A stretch of DNA of 64,000 nt from an uncultured Stenotrophomonas sp. (GTDB taxonomy: Bacteria > Pseudomonadota > Gammaproteobacteria > Xanthomonadales > Xanthomonadaceae): contig CAJYNG010000013.1 of the NCBI GenBank assembly GCA_913775725.1, forward strand, positions 248,001 through 312,000, read 5' to 3'. Each line of letters begins with the position of its first letter. The stretch's first letter is position 1. A program made the position numbers and the translations under genes. This document shows, piece by piece, positions 41,810-50,714 of this stretch. Below the pieces are notes generated by a model. That model saw only the letters and a list, made by a program, of their open reading frames with translations, was not told where the DNA came from and ran no database searches.

Positions 41810-42598
41810 TCATGCCCCGTCGAAACGGTACAGATCCATGGCGAGGAAGCCGGCGTCGATGCCGGCGTCGATGCGGCGTGCGCCGAAACCACCCTCGCCG
41901 GCCGCGCCCATCGCAAAGAACAGCGGCAGCAGGTGCTCGTCGGTCGGGTGCGCACGTTCGGCGAACGGCGCCTGCCGGCGGTAATCCAGCAGGGCCTGGC
42001 GGTCATCGGCGGCCAGGCGCTGCTCCACCCATTCGATGAAGGGCCGCACGTACGGCGCTTCCTTGCCGTCCTGATAGTCGCCCCAGTCGTGCAGGTTGTG
42101 GGTGATGCTGCCGGAGCCGACCAGCAGCACACCCTGTTCGCGCAGCGGCGCCAGCGCGCGACCCAGCGCGAACTGGTGCTCGGGGCCGAGCAGCGGCTGG
42201 ATCGACACCGGCACCACCGGGATGTCGGCCTGCGGGCGCAACAGCCGCAGCGGCACCCACGCACCGTGGTCCAGGCCACGCTGCGGGTCGAGCGCTACCG
42301 GCAAACCGGCAGCAGCGATGCGGCCGGCCACCTCTTCGGCCAGCGCCGGGTCACCCGGCGCCGGGTACTGCAGTTCGAACAGCGCGCGCGGGAAGCCGCC
42401 GAAATCGTGGATGGTGGGCGGCTGCGGATGCGCGCCGACCAGCGGCTGCCGGCCCAGCCAGTGCGCCGAGGCCATCACGATGGCGCGCGGCGTCGGCAGG
42501 TCGCGCGCCAGCTCGGCCAGGCGCACGCCGACCTGGCCCGGATGCAGGGCAGTCATCGGCGAACCATGGGAGATGTACAGCGAAGGCAGGCGGGACAT
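41810..42598 (-). CDS. ygiD: 4,5-DOPA-extradiol-dioxygenase-like protein (YgiD / LigB family)
   Basis: 262 aa. Starts MSRLPSLYISHGSPMTAL with the metal-ligand His; MASAHWLG, GLDHGAWVPL and GSGSITHNLHDW supply the other metal and catalytic histidines of class III ring-cleaving dioxygenases. YgiD opens 4,5-dihydroxyphenylalanine in vitro; its natural substrate is uncertain. GGAG lies upstream of the ATG. Operon with the doxX gene, divergent from a LysR gene. Confidence 0.88.
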   Translation of the reverse strand: MSRLPSLYISHGSPMTALHPGQVGVRLAELARDLPTPRAIVMASAHWLGRQPLVGAHPQPPTIHDFGGFPRALFELQYPAPGDPALAEEVAGRIAAAGLPVALDPQRGLDHGAWVPLRLLRPQADIPVVPVSIQPLLGPEHQFALGRALAPLREQGVLLVGSGSITHNLHDWGDYQDGKEAPYVRPFIEWVEQRLAADDRQALLDYRRQAPFAERAHPTDEHLLPLFFAMGAAGEGGFGARRIDAGIDAGFLAMDLYRFDGA

Positions 42599-42629
42599 GG
42601 AATTCTCCAGTTGCAGGATCAGGCGGCGA

Positions 42630-43040
42630 TCAGCGCGAACGCAGGGTCCACTTGCCGTCGCCGACCAGGAACAGCACCACCAGCGCCAGCGCCCAGAACG
42701 CCGGGTATTCCCAGCCGCCGCCGGCATTGGCGAAACCGAAGCCGTTGGCGCCGTGCACGGTGACGATGGTGCCCAGCAGCAGCGGCACGCCGACCAGGCC
42801 CACCCAGCGCGCGTAGATGCCCAGCAGCAGCGCGACGGTGATCACCAGCTCGACGCCGATGGTGAGGTAGCCCAGCACGCCGGGCAGGCCCAGAGACTCG
42901 AAGAATGCCGCCGTGCCAGCCGGAGTGAACACCAGCAACTTGATCAGCGCATGGACCAGGAACAGCACGCCCAGGGCCAGGCGCAGCAGGGTGGCACCAT
43001 ACGGCGCCAGCGGCGAAACAGGAGGGGTCGTGGCGTGCAT
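42630..43040 (-). CDS. DoxX family membrane protein
   Basis: 136 aa with four membrane segments (about 16-38, 55-75, 80-100, 112-128). LLRLALGVLFLVHALIKLLV, LPGVLGYLTIGVELVITVAL and WALALVVLFLVGDGKWTL are typical of DoxX. Family members take part in thiol/redox stress or quinone-linked reactions. Upstream of ygiD by 31 nt and divergent from the LysR gene. Confidence 0.85.
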   Translation of the reverse strand: MHATTPPVSPLAPYGATLLRLALGVLFLVHALIKLLVFTPAGTAAFFESLGLPGVLGYLTIGVELVITVALLLGIYARWVGLVGVPLLLGTIVTVHGANGFGFANAGGGWEYPAFWALALVVLFLVGDGKWTLRSR

Positions 43041-43092
43041 GGGAAAGCACCTTGAAGGGAGTGGGCACAGGTTATTGCGCCTTCACGGGCCG

Positions 43093-43120
43093 ATAAATAC
43101 GATCGTTTGACCGTATTTAT
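43093..43120. promoter_or_regulatory. 9-bp palindrome in doxX-ygiD / LysR intergenic region
   Basis: ATAAATACG (43093-43101) and CGTATTTAT (43112-43120) are perfect inverted arms with a 10-bp spacer, 17 bp upstream of the LysR start. Likely binding site of that LysR protein (inference). Confidence 0.5.
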
Positions 43121-43136
43121 TTCAGAAGGCGCAACA

Positions 43137-44018
43137 ATGGACACCCTCGAGGCGATGCGTGTGTTCGTGGCGGTGGTCGAGCGCAACGGCTTCAGTGCCG
43201 CTGCCCAGGCCCTGGACATGTCCACCGCCGGCGTCACCCGCCAGGTCGCGGCCCTGGAAAAGCGCCTGTCCACCCGCCTGCTCCACCGCACCACGCGGCG
43301 GGTCAGCCCCACCAGTGCCGGCGCTGCCTACTACGCCCAGTGCGTGCGCCTGCTGGCCGAGTTCGACGCGCTGGAGGCCAGCATCGGTGCGCAGGCGCTG
43401 GAGCCCTCGGGCACGCTGCGCATCAACGCACCGGTCAGCTGGGGCATTGCCCGCCTCGGCCCGTTGCTGGCCAGCTACCGCGAACGCTTCCCGCAGGTGG
43501 AACTGGACCTGGCCCTGTCCGACCGCCTGGTCGACATGGTCGAGGAAGGCTACGACGTGGCCATCCGCATCACCCGCGAGCCCAGCCCCACGCTGATCGC
43601 ACGCCGCCTGGGCGAATCGCGGGTGAGCCTGTGCGCCGCGCCGGCCTACCTCGCCGCACACGGCACCCCACAGACCCCACAGGACCTGCAGGCGCACGCG
43701 TGCCTGAGCTACAGCTACTGGGCGGCCGGCAACAACTGGCCGCTGCAGGGGCCCGGCGGTGAAGTGAAGGTGGCGGTGAACAGCCTGCTGCACGCCAACA
43801 ACGGCGATGTGCTGCGTGAAGCGGCGATTGCCGGCATGGGCGTGATCCTGCAGCCGGATTTCCTGCTGGAAGACGCTTTGGCCGATGGACGCCTGGTGCG
43901 CGTGCTACCGGAATGGGAGGCCTCGCCGATCGGCATTTTCGCGGTCTACACCAGCCGCAGCCACCTCGCGCCGAAGGTGCGCAGTTTCATCGACCACCTG
44001 GTGGAGGCCGGGGTGTAG
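43137..44018 (+). CDS. LysR-family transcriptional regulator
   Basis: 293 aa. N-terminal HTH MDTLEAMRVFVAVVERNGFS...LLHRTTRRVSPTSAGAAYY and a C-terminal effector domain (TLRINAPVSWG, DVAIRITREPSPTLIARRLG). Divergent from doxX-ygiD, its probable target, with a palindrome between. The stop TAG sits in GTAGCCGAGCC, which resembles the first half of a SMAG repeat. Confidence 0.88.
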   Translation: MDTLEAMRVFVAVVERNGFSAAAQALDMSTAGVTRQVAALEKRLSTRLLHRTTRRVSPTSAGAAYYAQCVRLLAEFDALEASIGAQALEPSGTLRINAPVSWGIARLGPLLASYRERFPQVELDLALSDRLVDMVEEGYDVAIRITREPSPTLIARRLGESRVSLCAAPAYLAAHGTPQTPQDLQAHACLSYSYWAAGNNWPLQGPGGEVKVAVNSLLHANNGDVLREAAIAGMGVILQPDFLLEDALADGRLVRVLPEWEASPIGIFAVYTSRSHLAPKVRSFIDHLVEAGV

Positions 44019-44058
44019 CCGAGCCTGGCGCTTGCCGGCCAGCGGCCGGCATTACCAC

Positions 44059-47010
44059 TTAGGCGGGGACTTCATCCAGCGCCTCGATGATCCGTTCCAG
44101 CGGTGCCGGCCGCCCCAGCAGGTAACCCTGCACCTGGTCGCAACCGTGCGCAGCCAGCCAGTCCAGCTGCCCCGGCGTTTCCACGCCTTCGGCAATGATG
44201 GTCAGGCCCATGCTGTGGCCCAGCGACAACAGTGCGCGGCAGATCGAGGCATTGCGCGGGTTGGTTTCCACGTCGGCAACGAAACTGCGGTCGATCTTCA
44301 GGATGTCCAGCGGCAGATGCTGCAGGTAGGACATGCTGGAATAGCCGGTGCCGAAATCATCCAGCGACACGCTGATGCCCTGCTCGTGCAGGCGCTGCAT
44401 GGTCTGCATCGCCTGCGCCGGCTTGCGCATCAGGCTGCTCTCGGTCAACTCCACGTGCAGCGCGCCGCGGGCCAGGCCGAACTCCTGCTGGGCACGGGTG
44501 AACTCGGCCACCAGGTCGCTGTTGAAGAACTGCACGGCAGACACATTGACTGCGATCGGCAGCTCGCCCCAGCCGGCCTCGACCAGCCTCCGCTGCGCCT
44601 TGGCCGCCGCACGGATCACCCAGCGGCCCAGCGCCAGGATCAGCCCGGTCTCCTCGCACAGCTGGATGAACTCGTTGGGCGGGATGAAGCTGCCGTCGGC
44701 CTGAGGCCAGCGCAGCAGCGCCTCCAGCGCCGCCGGGCTGCCATCGCTGGCGTGCCGGATCGGCTGGAAGTACAGCTGGAATTCGTTGTCGATGGCGGCG
44801 TGGATGCGCCCGGCCAGACGCAGGCGATCGGCCAGGCGCGTGGTCACCGCCGCGTCGAACCAGACCACCACGTTGCCCTCGGCGCGCGCGGCATGTGCGG
44901 CCTGTGCAGCCATGCCGATCACCTGCTCGGCCGAGTGGCCATCACCCGGCACATGCACGGCCACACCGATGCGCGGCTCGAACTGGTGCAGCGAATCCTT
45001 GCCCCGCATCGGCGCCGACACGATCTGCAGCAGATCGTCCAGCACCCGCTGGGTATCGTGCTCGGCACCGATGGCGAACACGAAGTCCTCCGCCGGCTGG
45101 AACGCCAGCGTGCCACAGCGCGCGCCCAGGCCACCGAGCCGGGTCGCCATCGACTGCAGCACCGCATCGCCGATCTCGCGGCCCAGCGTATCGGCCACCA
45201 GCTGCAGGCCGCGCAGCTGCACGAAGGCGATGGTGTAGCCCGCTTCCTGCTCGTCCAGCTGCTCGGTCAGGGCGCGCACATTGAGCAGGCCGGTGGCTGG
45301 GTTGTGCCGTGCCTGGTAGGCCAGGTCACGCTCGTAGGCCAGCCGTTCGCTGACATCCTCGGCCAGTACCAGGCAGGCGGGCTGGCCATCGAAATCGAGC
45401 CGGGACAGGTGTGCGCGCACTTCGAACACGCTGCCGTCCTTGCGCCGGTGCAGGCGCACGGTGGCGTCCTGCAGTTCGCCGACACGGGCCTTGGCGATCG
45501 CGCCCTTCACCTCGTCCCAGCCTTCGCGCGGGCGGATGTCGAGGATGCTCATCGCCAGGAACTCTTCGCGGCTGTAGCCATACTGGCGCACGGCCGCATC
45601 GTTGACCTCGATGAAGCGCAGCGTGTCCGGATCGAACACCCAGAACGGCGCAGGATTGCGGTCGAACAGCAGGCGGAAACGGCGCTCCACTTCGCTCATC
45701 TGCTCGCGGGCCTGGTAGCGCTCGGTCAGATCGCTCAGCGCGCCGATCATGCGCCGCTCGCTGTCGGCCACTTCCACCCGCTGCCCACGCGCGCCGACCC
45801 AGCGCACCTGGCCACCGGGCAGCACCAGGCGGAACACCTCGTCGAGTACCGCGCCGCCGGCGAACGCCTGGTCGAAGGCCTCCTGCAGCCGTGCCGCATC
45901 ATCGCGGTGCACGCGTGCGAAGAAATCCGCTACGGGCAGCGCATCGGTCTGCACGCCGAAGATCTCGCGTGCCAGCGGCGACCAGCGCAGCAGCGCGGCG
46001 TCCTCGTCCACATACCAGGTGCAGATGCGGCCCACCTGGTGGGCCAGGCGCAGCTCGGCGTGGCCCGCCTTCAGCTCCTCGGCCATCGACTGCTGGCGGC
46101 GGGTACTGCGGCGCACGGCGTACAGCAGCACCAGCAGCACTACGATGTAGGCCAGCACGATCGCCACCGACGCCTGCAGGTACGGCCACCAGGGTGCCAG
46201 CACGTCCTCGTCGGCCAACCCGACCTGCACCGCCAGCGGACTGCGCTCCAGCGTGCTGATGGTGATGATGCGCGGCACGCCATCCACCGCGCCCGGCAGG
46301 CTGCCCAGCTCGACCACCGCCTGCTTGCCGAGCAGGTCGCGGCGCGGCAGATCGTAGCGGCGGCCGACCGTGCCATGGGGGTCTGGCACGCGGGCCAGCA
46401 TGTAGCCTTCAGCGTCGCTGATCGAGACCAGTCCGTTGGGACCAACATCGAGACCACCGATGATGCGCTGCAACTCACCGCAGCGCAGCCGCGCCAGCAA
46501 CCAGCGGTCGCCCGTCATCGGCAGCGCCAGCGGCACCACCCAGCCATCGTCGCTGGCGCGCTGGGGCGGGCCGATGTACAGCGCGCTCCCCTGGCCACGG
46601 CGCTGCGGGTCGGTCCACAGCGGCAGGTTCAGATCACCCTTGCCGGCGGTGATCGAGCGGCCATGACGATCGAGTACGACAATGCTGTGCAGTTCGGCAT
46701 GGCGGCGCAGCACGCCGTCGATCGAGGCATCCAGCAGAGCCGGCGCCTGTGCGGGCACGCTGCGGAACAGTTCGGCGGCGTCGGCTGCAATGCCGGACAT
46801 CGCCCGCTCCAGGTTGCGCAGCTCCAGCGCCAGCAGGCGTTCGCTACCCACCGCCAGCGCGCGGCTCTGGCGCTGCGCGGCCTCCAGCCGGCGCTGGTGG
46901 TCGTTGATCAGCATGGTGGCCAGGCCAGCCACCAGCAGCACGCCCAGCAGCACTCCGCCCCAGGTAATGGCGCGCAGTGGCCGGGCCAACGCCCGTTTCA
47001 GCGCGGGCAT
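44059..47010 (-). CDS. Membrane PAS-(degenerate GGDEF)-EAL protein, c-di-GMP phosphodiesterase
   Basis: 983 aa. TM1 near residues 14-35, a periplasmic Cache-like sensor (about 40-330), TM2 near 338-360, then PAS domains (one with FWVFDPDTLRFIEVNDAAVR). A GGDEF-type domain follows in which the signature is PAEDF, so it is probably inactive as a cyclase. The C-terminal EAL domain is intact (ALEALLRW, NVSAVQFF, ELTESSLM, LDDFGTGYSSMSYL, DILKIDRSFV, AEGVE). It should break down c-di-GMP in response to an external signal. AAGGA lies about 10 nt before the ATG at 47010; in-frame codons further upstream are unlikely. Confidence 0.88.
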   Translation of the reverse strand: MPALKRALARPLRAITWGGVLLGVLLVAGLATMLINDHQRRLEAAQRQSRALAVGSERLLALELRNLERAMSGIAADAAELFRSVPAQAPALLDASIDGVLRRHAELHSIVVLDRHGRSITAGKGDLNLPLWTDPQRRGQGSALYIGPPQRASDDGWVVPLALPMTGDRWLLARLRCGELQRIIGGLDVGPNGLVSISDAEGYMLARVPDPHGTVGRRYDLPRRDLLGKQAVVELGSLPGAVDGVPRIITISTLERSPLAVQVGLADEDVLAPWWPYLQASVAIVLAYIVVLLVLLYAVRRSTRRQQSMAEELKAGHAELRLAHQVGRICTWYVDEDAALLRWSPLAREIFGVQTDALPVADFFARVHRDDAARLQEAFDQAFAGGAVLDEVFRLVLPGGQVRWVGARGQRVEVADSERRMIGALSDLTERYQAREQMSEVERRFRLLFDRNPAPFWVFDPDTLRFIEVNDAAVRQYGYSREEFLAMSILDIRPREGWDEVKGAIAKARVGELQDATVRLHRRKDGSVFEVRAHLSRLDFDGQPACLVLAEDVSERLAYERDLAYQARHNPATGLLNVRALTEQLDEQEAGYTIAFVQLRGLQLVADTLGREIGDAVLQSMATRLGGLGARCGTLAFQPAEDFVFAIGAEHDTQRVLDDLLQIVSAPMRGKDSLHQFEPRIGVAVHVPGDGHSAEQVIGMAAQAAHAARAEGNVVVWFDAAVTTRLADRLRLAGRIHAAIDNEFQLYFQPIRHASDGSPAALEALLRWPQADGSFIPPNEFIQLCEETGLILALGRWVIRAAAKAQRRLVEAGWGELPIAVNVSAVQFFNSDLVAEFTRAQQEFGLARGALHVELTESSLMRKPAQAMQTMQRLHEQGISVSLDDFGTGYSSMSYLQHLPLDILKIDRSFVADVETNPRNASICRALLSLGHSMGLTIIAEGVETPGQLDWLAAHGCDQVQGYLLGRPAPLERIIEALDEVPA

Positions 47011-47264
47011 CGGTTGATCTTCCTTGTGCTGTCGGCTGGCTTCATGCGCGAACGAATCCTCCACATCCCCGACCTCAACGGCCGGCGGACGCCATTCTTG
47101 ACGCCTGACCCGCCCCCGCATGGCCACCTCCCCGTGTCCGCGCAGGGCTCCTGGGGCCAGCATGCACCACGCCGGTGACGGCGTGAAGATCGCTTCCGCG
47201 CGTTCAGCCAGATCCTGCACAGGACAGGCGGCACCACGGGACGGCGAGCCGGGCCGGAGCGGAT

Positions 47265-47270
47265 TAGACT
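47265..47270 (+). promoter_or_regulatory. -10 box of the M13 peptidase gene
   Basis: TAGACT at 47265-47270, about 27 bp before the ATG, leaving room for a short leader with GAGAAG as ribosome-binding site. Confidence 0.45.
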
Positions 47271-47297
47271 TGGGGTTTTCCGCTGCAAGAGAAGTCC

Positions 47298-49409
47298 ATG
47301 TCCAAGCTGCGCCGTCCCACCCTGGCACTGGCCATCGTTGCCAGCCTGTCCCTGGCCGCCTGCGACCGTCCGGCCGATCCGGCGGCCGGCACCGCCGCGC
47401 CGGCCGATGCCGCGCCCGCTGCGGCCAAGCCGATGCTGGGCAGCTTCGGCTTCGATGCCAGCGGCATGGACCGCAGCATTGCCGCCGGCGATGACTTCTT
47501 CGGTTTCGCCAACGGCACCTGGGTCAAGAACACCGAGATCCCGGCCGACCGCTCGCGCTTCGGCAGCTTCAACGTCATCGCCGAGAAGACCCTGGCCGAC
47601 ACCCGCGCCATTCTCGAAGGCGCCGCCGGCAACACCCAGGCCAGCGGTGACGACAAGCTGATCGGCGACTACTACGCGGCTTACATGGACGAGGCCGGCA
47701 TCGAGCAGCACGGCATCGCACCGGTGCAGCCGCAGCTGAAGGCCATCGAGGCCATCACCGACAAGGCCGGCCTGGCCCGCACCCTCGGCGGCGAAATGCG
47801 TGCCGACGTCGACCTGCTCAACGCCACCAATTTCTACACCGACCGCCTGTTCGGCCTGTGGGTGTCGGTGGACATGCTGCAGCCGGACCGCACCGCGCCC
47901 TACCTGGTGCAGGGCGGCCTGGGCATGCCGGACCGTGATTTCTACCTGGGCGGCGGCCGCATGGCCGAGCTGCGCAAGCAGTACCAGGCCTACATCGCGC
48001 AGATGCTGCAACTGGCCGGCGTTGCCGACCCGGCCGGCAAGGCACAGCGCATCCTCGCGCTGGAGACCAAGATCGCGCAGGCGCATGCCACCCAGGAAGA
48101 AACCAACGACGTGACCAAGGGTGCCAACCCCTGGACCCAGGCCGACTTCAATGCCAAGGCGCCGGGTATGGACTGGAACGCCTTCCTCGATGCAGCCGCG
48201 CTGGGCAAGCAGCAGGACTTCATCGTGTGGCAGCCCAAGGCCGTGGCCGGCCTGTCCAAGCTGGTCGCCACCGAGCCGCTGGACGCCTGGAAGGACTACC
48301 TGGCCTTCCACGCGCTGGACCGCGCCGCCGCGTACCTGCCGAAGAAGTTCGCCGATGCCCGCTTCGCCTTCCATGGCACCGCGCTGAGCGGCACGCCGCA
48401 GCAGAGCGATCGCTGGAAGCGCGCCGTGGATGACGCCAACCATGCAGTCGGTGAAGCCATCGGCAAGCGCTATGTCGACAAGCACTTCGACGCGAAGACC
48501 AAGGAGCGCGCGGACGAGATGGCGAAGAACATCATCGCCGCCTTCGCCAAGCGCATCGATGCGCTGTCGTGGATGTCGCCGCAGACCAAGGCACATGCCA
48601 AGGCCAAGGTGGCCGGCCTGACCGTGGGCATGGGTTATCCGGAGAAGTGGCGCGACTACGCCGGTCTGGAGATCCGCCGCGATGACGCACTGGGCAACGC
48701 ACAGCGGGCCGAGCTGTTCGAATACCAGCGCAACATCGCCAAGCTGGGCAAGCCGGTCGACCACAGCGAGTGGGCGATGCTGCCGCAGACCATCAATGCG
48801 ATGAACGTGCCGCTGGAAAACCGCCTGGTGTTCCCGGCCGCGATCCTGCAGCCGCCGTTCTTCGACGGCGCCGCCGACGATGCGGTGAACTACGGTGCGA
48901 TCGGCGCAGTGATCGGCCACGAGATCAGCCACGGCTTCGACAACGCCGGCGCGCTGTTCGACGAAACCGGCAAGCTGCACAACTGGTGGACCGCCGAGGA
49001 CCTGAAGCAGTTCAACGCGGCTGGTGATGCGCTGGCCGCACAGTTCAGCAGCTACGAAGCGTTCCCGGGCGTGCATGTGAACGGCAAGCTGACCCTGGGC
49101 GAGAACATCGCCGACGTGGCCGGCCTGGGCACCGCCTACGACGCCTACCAACTGTCGCTGCAGGGTAAGCCGGGCCAGACCCTGGAAGGCTTCACCCCGG
49201 ACCAGCGCTTCTTCCTCGGCTTCGCCCAGGCGTGGCGCAGCAAGAGCCGCGAGCAGGCGCTGCGCAACTCGCTGCTGACCGATGTGCATGCACCGGGCCA
49301 GTTCCGCGCACTGACCGTACGCAACATCGACGCCTGGTACCCGGCGTTCGAAGTGAAGGAAGGCCAGAAGCTGTACCTGGCCCCGGACAAGCGGGTCAAG
49401 GTGTGGTGA
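47298..49409 (+). CDS. M13 family zinc metallopeptidase, lipoprotein (neprilysin/PepO-like)
   Basis: 703 aa. Lipoprotein signal with lipobox LAAC (Cys22). M13_N domain about 55-430, then the catalytic M13 domain with HEISH (His541, Glu542, His545) and ENIAD (Glu602, Asp606), the zinc ligands and catalytic Glu of gluzincins. It cleaves oligopeptides in the envelope. The usual NAYY substrate-binding motif reads NAMN here (QTINAMNVPLENRLVFP). A strong terminator follows. Confidence 0.92.
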   Translation: MSKLRRPTLALAIVASLSLAACDRPADPAAGTAAPADAAPAAAKPMLGSFGFDASGMDRSIAAGDDFFGFANGTWVKNTEIPADRSRFGSFNVIAEKTLADTRAILEGAAGNTQASGDDKLIGDYYAAYMDEAGIEQHGIAPVQPQLKAIEAITDKAGLARTLGGEMRADVDLLNATNFYTDRLFGLWVSVDMLQPDRTAPYLVQGGLGMPDRDFYLGGGRMAELRKQYQAYIAQMLQLAGVADPAGKAQRILALETKIAQAHATQEETNDVTKGANPWTQADFNAKAPGMDWNAFLDAAALGKQQDFIVWQPKAVAGLSKLVATEPLDAWKDYLAFHALDRAAAYLPKKFADARFAFHGTALSGTPQQSDRWKRAVDDANHAVGEAIGKRYVDKHFDAKTKERADEMAKNIIAAFAKRIDALSWMSPQTKAHAKAKVAGLTVGMGYPEKWRDYAGLEIRRDDALGNAQRAELFEYQRNIAKLGKPVDHSEWAMLPQTINAMNVPLENRLVFPAAILQPPFFDGAADDAVNYGAIGAVIGHEISHGFDNAGALFDETGKLHNWWTAEDLKQFNAAGDALAAQFSSYEAFPGVHVNGKLTLGENIADVAGLGTAYDAYQLSLQGKPGQTLEGFTPDQRFFLGFAQAWRSKSREQALRNSLLTDVHAPGQFRALTVRNIDAWYPAFEVKEGQKLYLAPDKRVKVW

Positions 49410-49418
49410 TGTAACCGG

Positions 49419-49446
49419 AACGGGCGCCGCAAGGCGCCCGTTTCAT
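49419..49446 (+). terminator. Rho-independent terminator of the M13 peptidase gene
   Basis: AACGGGCGCC (49419-49428) / GGCGCCCGTT (49433-49442) with GCAA loop, followed by TCATTT. Confidence 0.8.
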
Positions 49447-49451
49447 TTCCC

Positions 49452-49515
49452 GGTAGCGGCCAACCCTGGTTGGCACATGTCCCGCTCCGGTGGGTGCCAA
49501 CCTTGGTCGGCACGG
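49452..49515. repeat. Two palindromic repeats of the GTAGxGGCCAACC type
   Basis: GGTAGCGGCCAACC...GGTTGGCAC and GTGGGTGCCAACC...GGTCGGCAC stem-loops. GTAG-ended SMAG-like variants between convergent transcripts. Confidence 0.7.
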
Positions 49516-49541
49516 GACAGGAATCCACACACGGCGTCGAT

Positions 49542-50714
49542 CTACCTGCGGGTGGTGGCAACCATCAGCAGAGCACCCCCAGCCAACACCACCGCAGCCC
49601 ACAGATTCGCCTGCAGGCCCACGCCGTCCAGCAGCCGGCCACCGCCCCAAGCGCCGAGCGCGATACCGATGTTGAACACGCCCACATACAACGCGGTGGC
49701 GATCTCCACGGCCTGCGGTGCCGCCTTCATCATCCAGCTCATCAGGCCCACCGATACACCGCCATAGGCCAGGCCCCATAGCAGCAGCACCGCGATGCCA
49801 GCGGACGGTGTGCTTCCCGCCCACAGGAACAGCAGCGGTGTCAGCAGCAGGCCAGACGCGATCGCCAGCAACGTACCGCGCGGGCGCCGCGCAGCCAGCG
49901 GCCCGGCAATGAAGTTGCCGACGATGCCGGCCAGGCCGTACGCAAACAGCAGTGCACCGATCCACAACGTATCCACGCCCGATACGGACGTCAGCAGCGG
50001 CCGCACGTAGGTGAAGGCGATGAAATGCCCGGACACCAGCAACACGGTCAGCCACAGGCCGCGCCGCAGGTCGCGCTGGCCAAGCTGCTGCACGAACTGC
50101 TGCGGCCGCACCGATGTGCGGACCGGCAACGCGGGAACCACCCGCAGATGCAGCAGCATCACCGCCACACTGAACAACGCCATCGCCACGAACGCGCGGC
50201 GCCAGCCCAATGCATCCCCGATCAGCGCGCCCAGCGGCACACCCAGCACCGATGCCGCGGCCACGCCACCAAAGATGATCGAGGTGGCCATGCCGGTGCG
50301 GTGAGCCGGCACCAGGCGCGCGGCCAGACCGCCGGCGATGGCCCAGATGCCGCCCATGCAGAACCCCACCAGCACACGCGCAGCCAGCAGCCAGCCGATG
50401 CCCGGTGCCAGCGCCGAGGCAACGTTGACGACCAGCAGCAGCCCCAGCAGCGCGCACAGGATGCGACGACGATCGATGCCACCGGCTGCGATCACCACCA
50501 GCGGTGCAAACAGGGCCGCCAGCAGGGCCGGCAGCGAGATCATCAGGCCGGCGGTGCCGGTGGAAGCACCGAGGCTTTCGGCGATCGGGGTCAGCAGGCC
50601 CACCGGCAGCATTTCGGTGGTGACCACCGAGAAGGTGGCGAGGCCGACGGCGGAAACCGCCCACCACGGATGGCGGGGCACAGGCGCGGCATGCGCAGGC
50701 GATGAAGCGCTCAC
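49542..50714 (-). CDS. MFS transporter (DHA1-like drug/sugar efflux family)
   Basis: 390 aa with 12 membrane segments. VGLATFSVVTTEMLPVGLLT in the first helix, LLVVNVASALAPGIGWLLAARVLVGFCMGG and GGVAAASVLGVPLGALIGD are DHA1 signatures close to AraJ/NepI-type exporters. Starts with GTG at 50714, which overlaps the TGA of the upstream MFS gene (GTGA), so the two exporters are translated in tandem. Both are probably under the divergent TetR regulator. Substrate unknown. Confidence 0.85.
   Translation of the reverse strand: MSASSPAHAAPVPRHPWWAVSAVGLATFSVVTTEMLPVGLLTPIAESLGASTGTAGLMISLPALLAALFAPLVVIAAGGIDRRRILCALLGLLLVVNVASALAPGIGWLLAARVLVGFCMGGIWAIAGGLAARLVPAHRTGMATSIIFGGVAAASVLGVPLGALIGDALGWRRAFVAMALFSVAVMLLHLRVVPALPVRTSVRPQQFVQQLGQRDLRRGLWLTVLLVSGHFIAFTYVRPLLTSVSGVDTLWIGALLFAYGLAGIVGNFIAGPLAARRPRGTLLAIASGLLLTPLLFLWAGSTPSAGIAVLLLWGLAYGGVSVGLMSWMMKAAPQAVEIATALYVGVFNIGIALGAWGGGRLLDGVGLQANLWAAVVLAGGALLMVATTRR

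Noticed and set aside
43885-47178. 1097-codon open frame on the plus strand
   Set aside because: Opposite the EAL gene; no domain pattern, typical high-GC shadow frame.
46998-49289. 763-codon open frame on the minus strand
   Set aside because: Antisense to the M13 peptidase gene, which carries HEISH and ENIAD.
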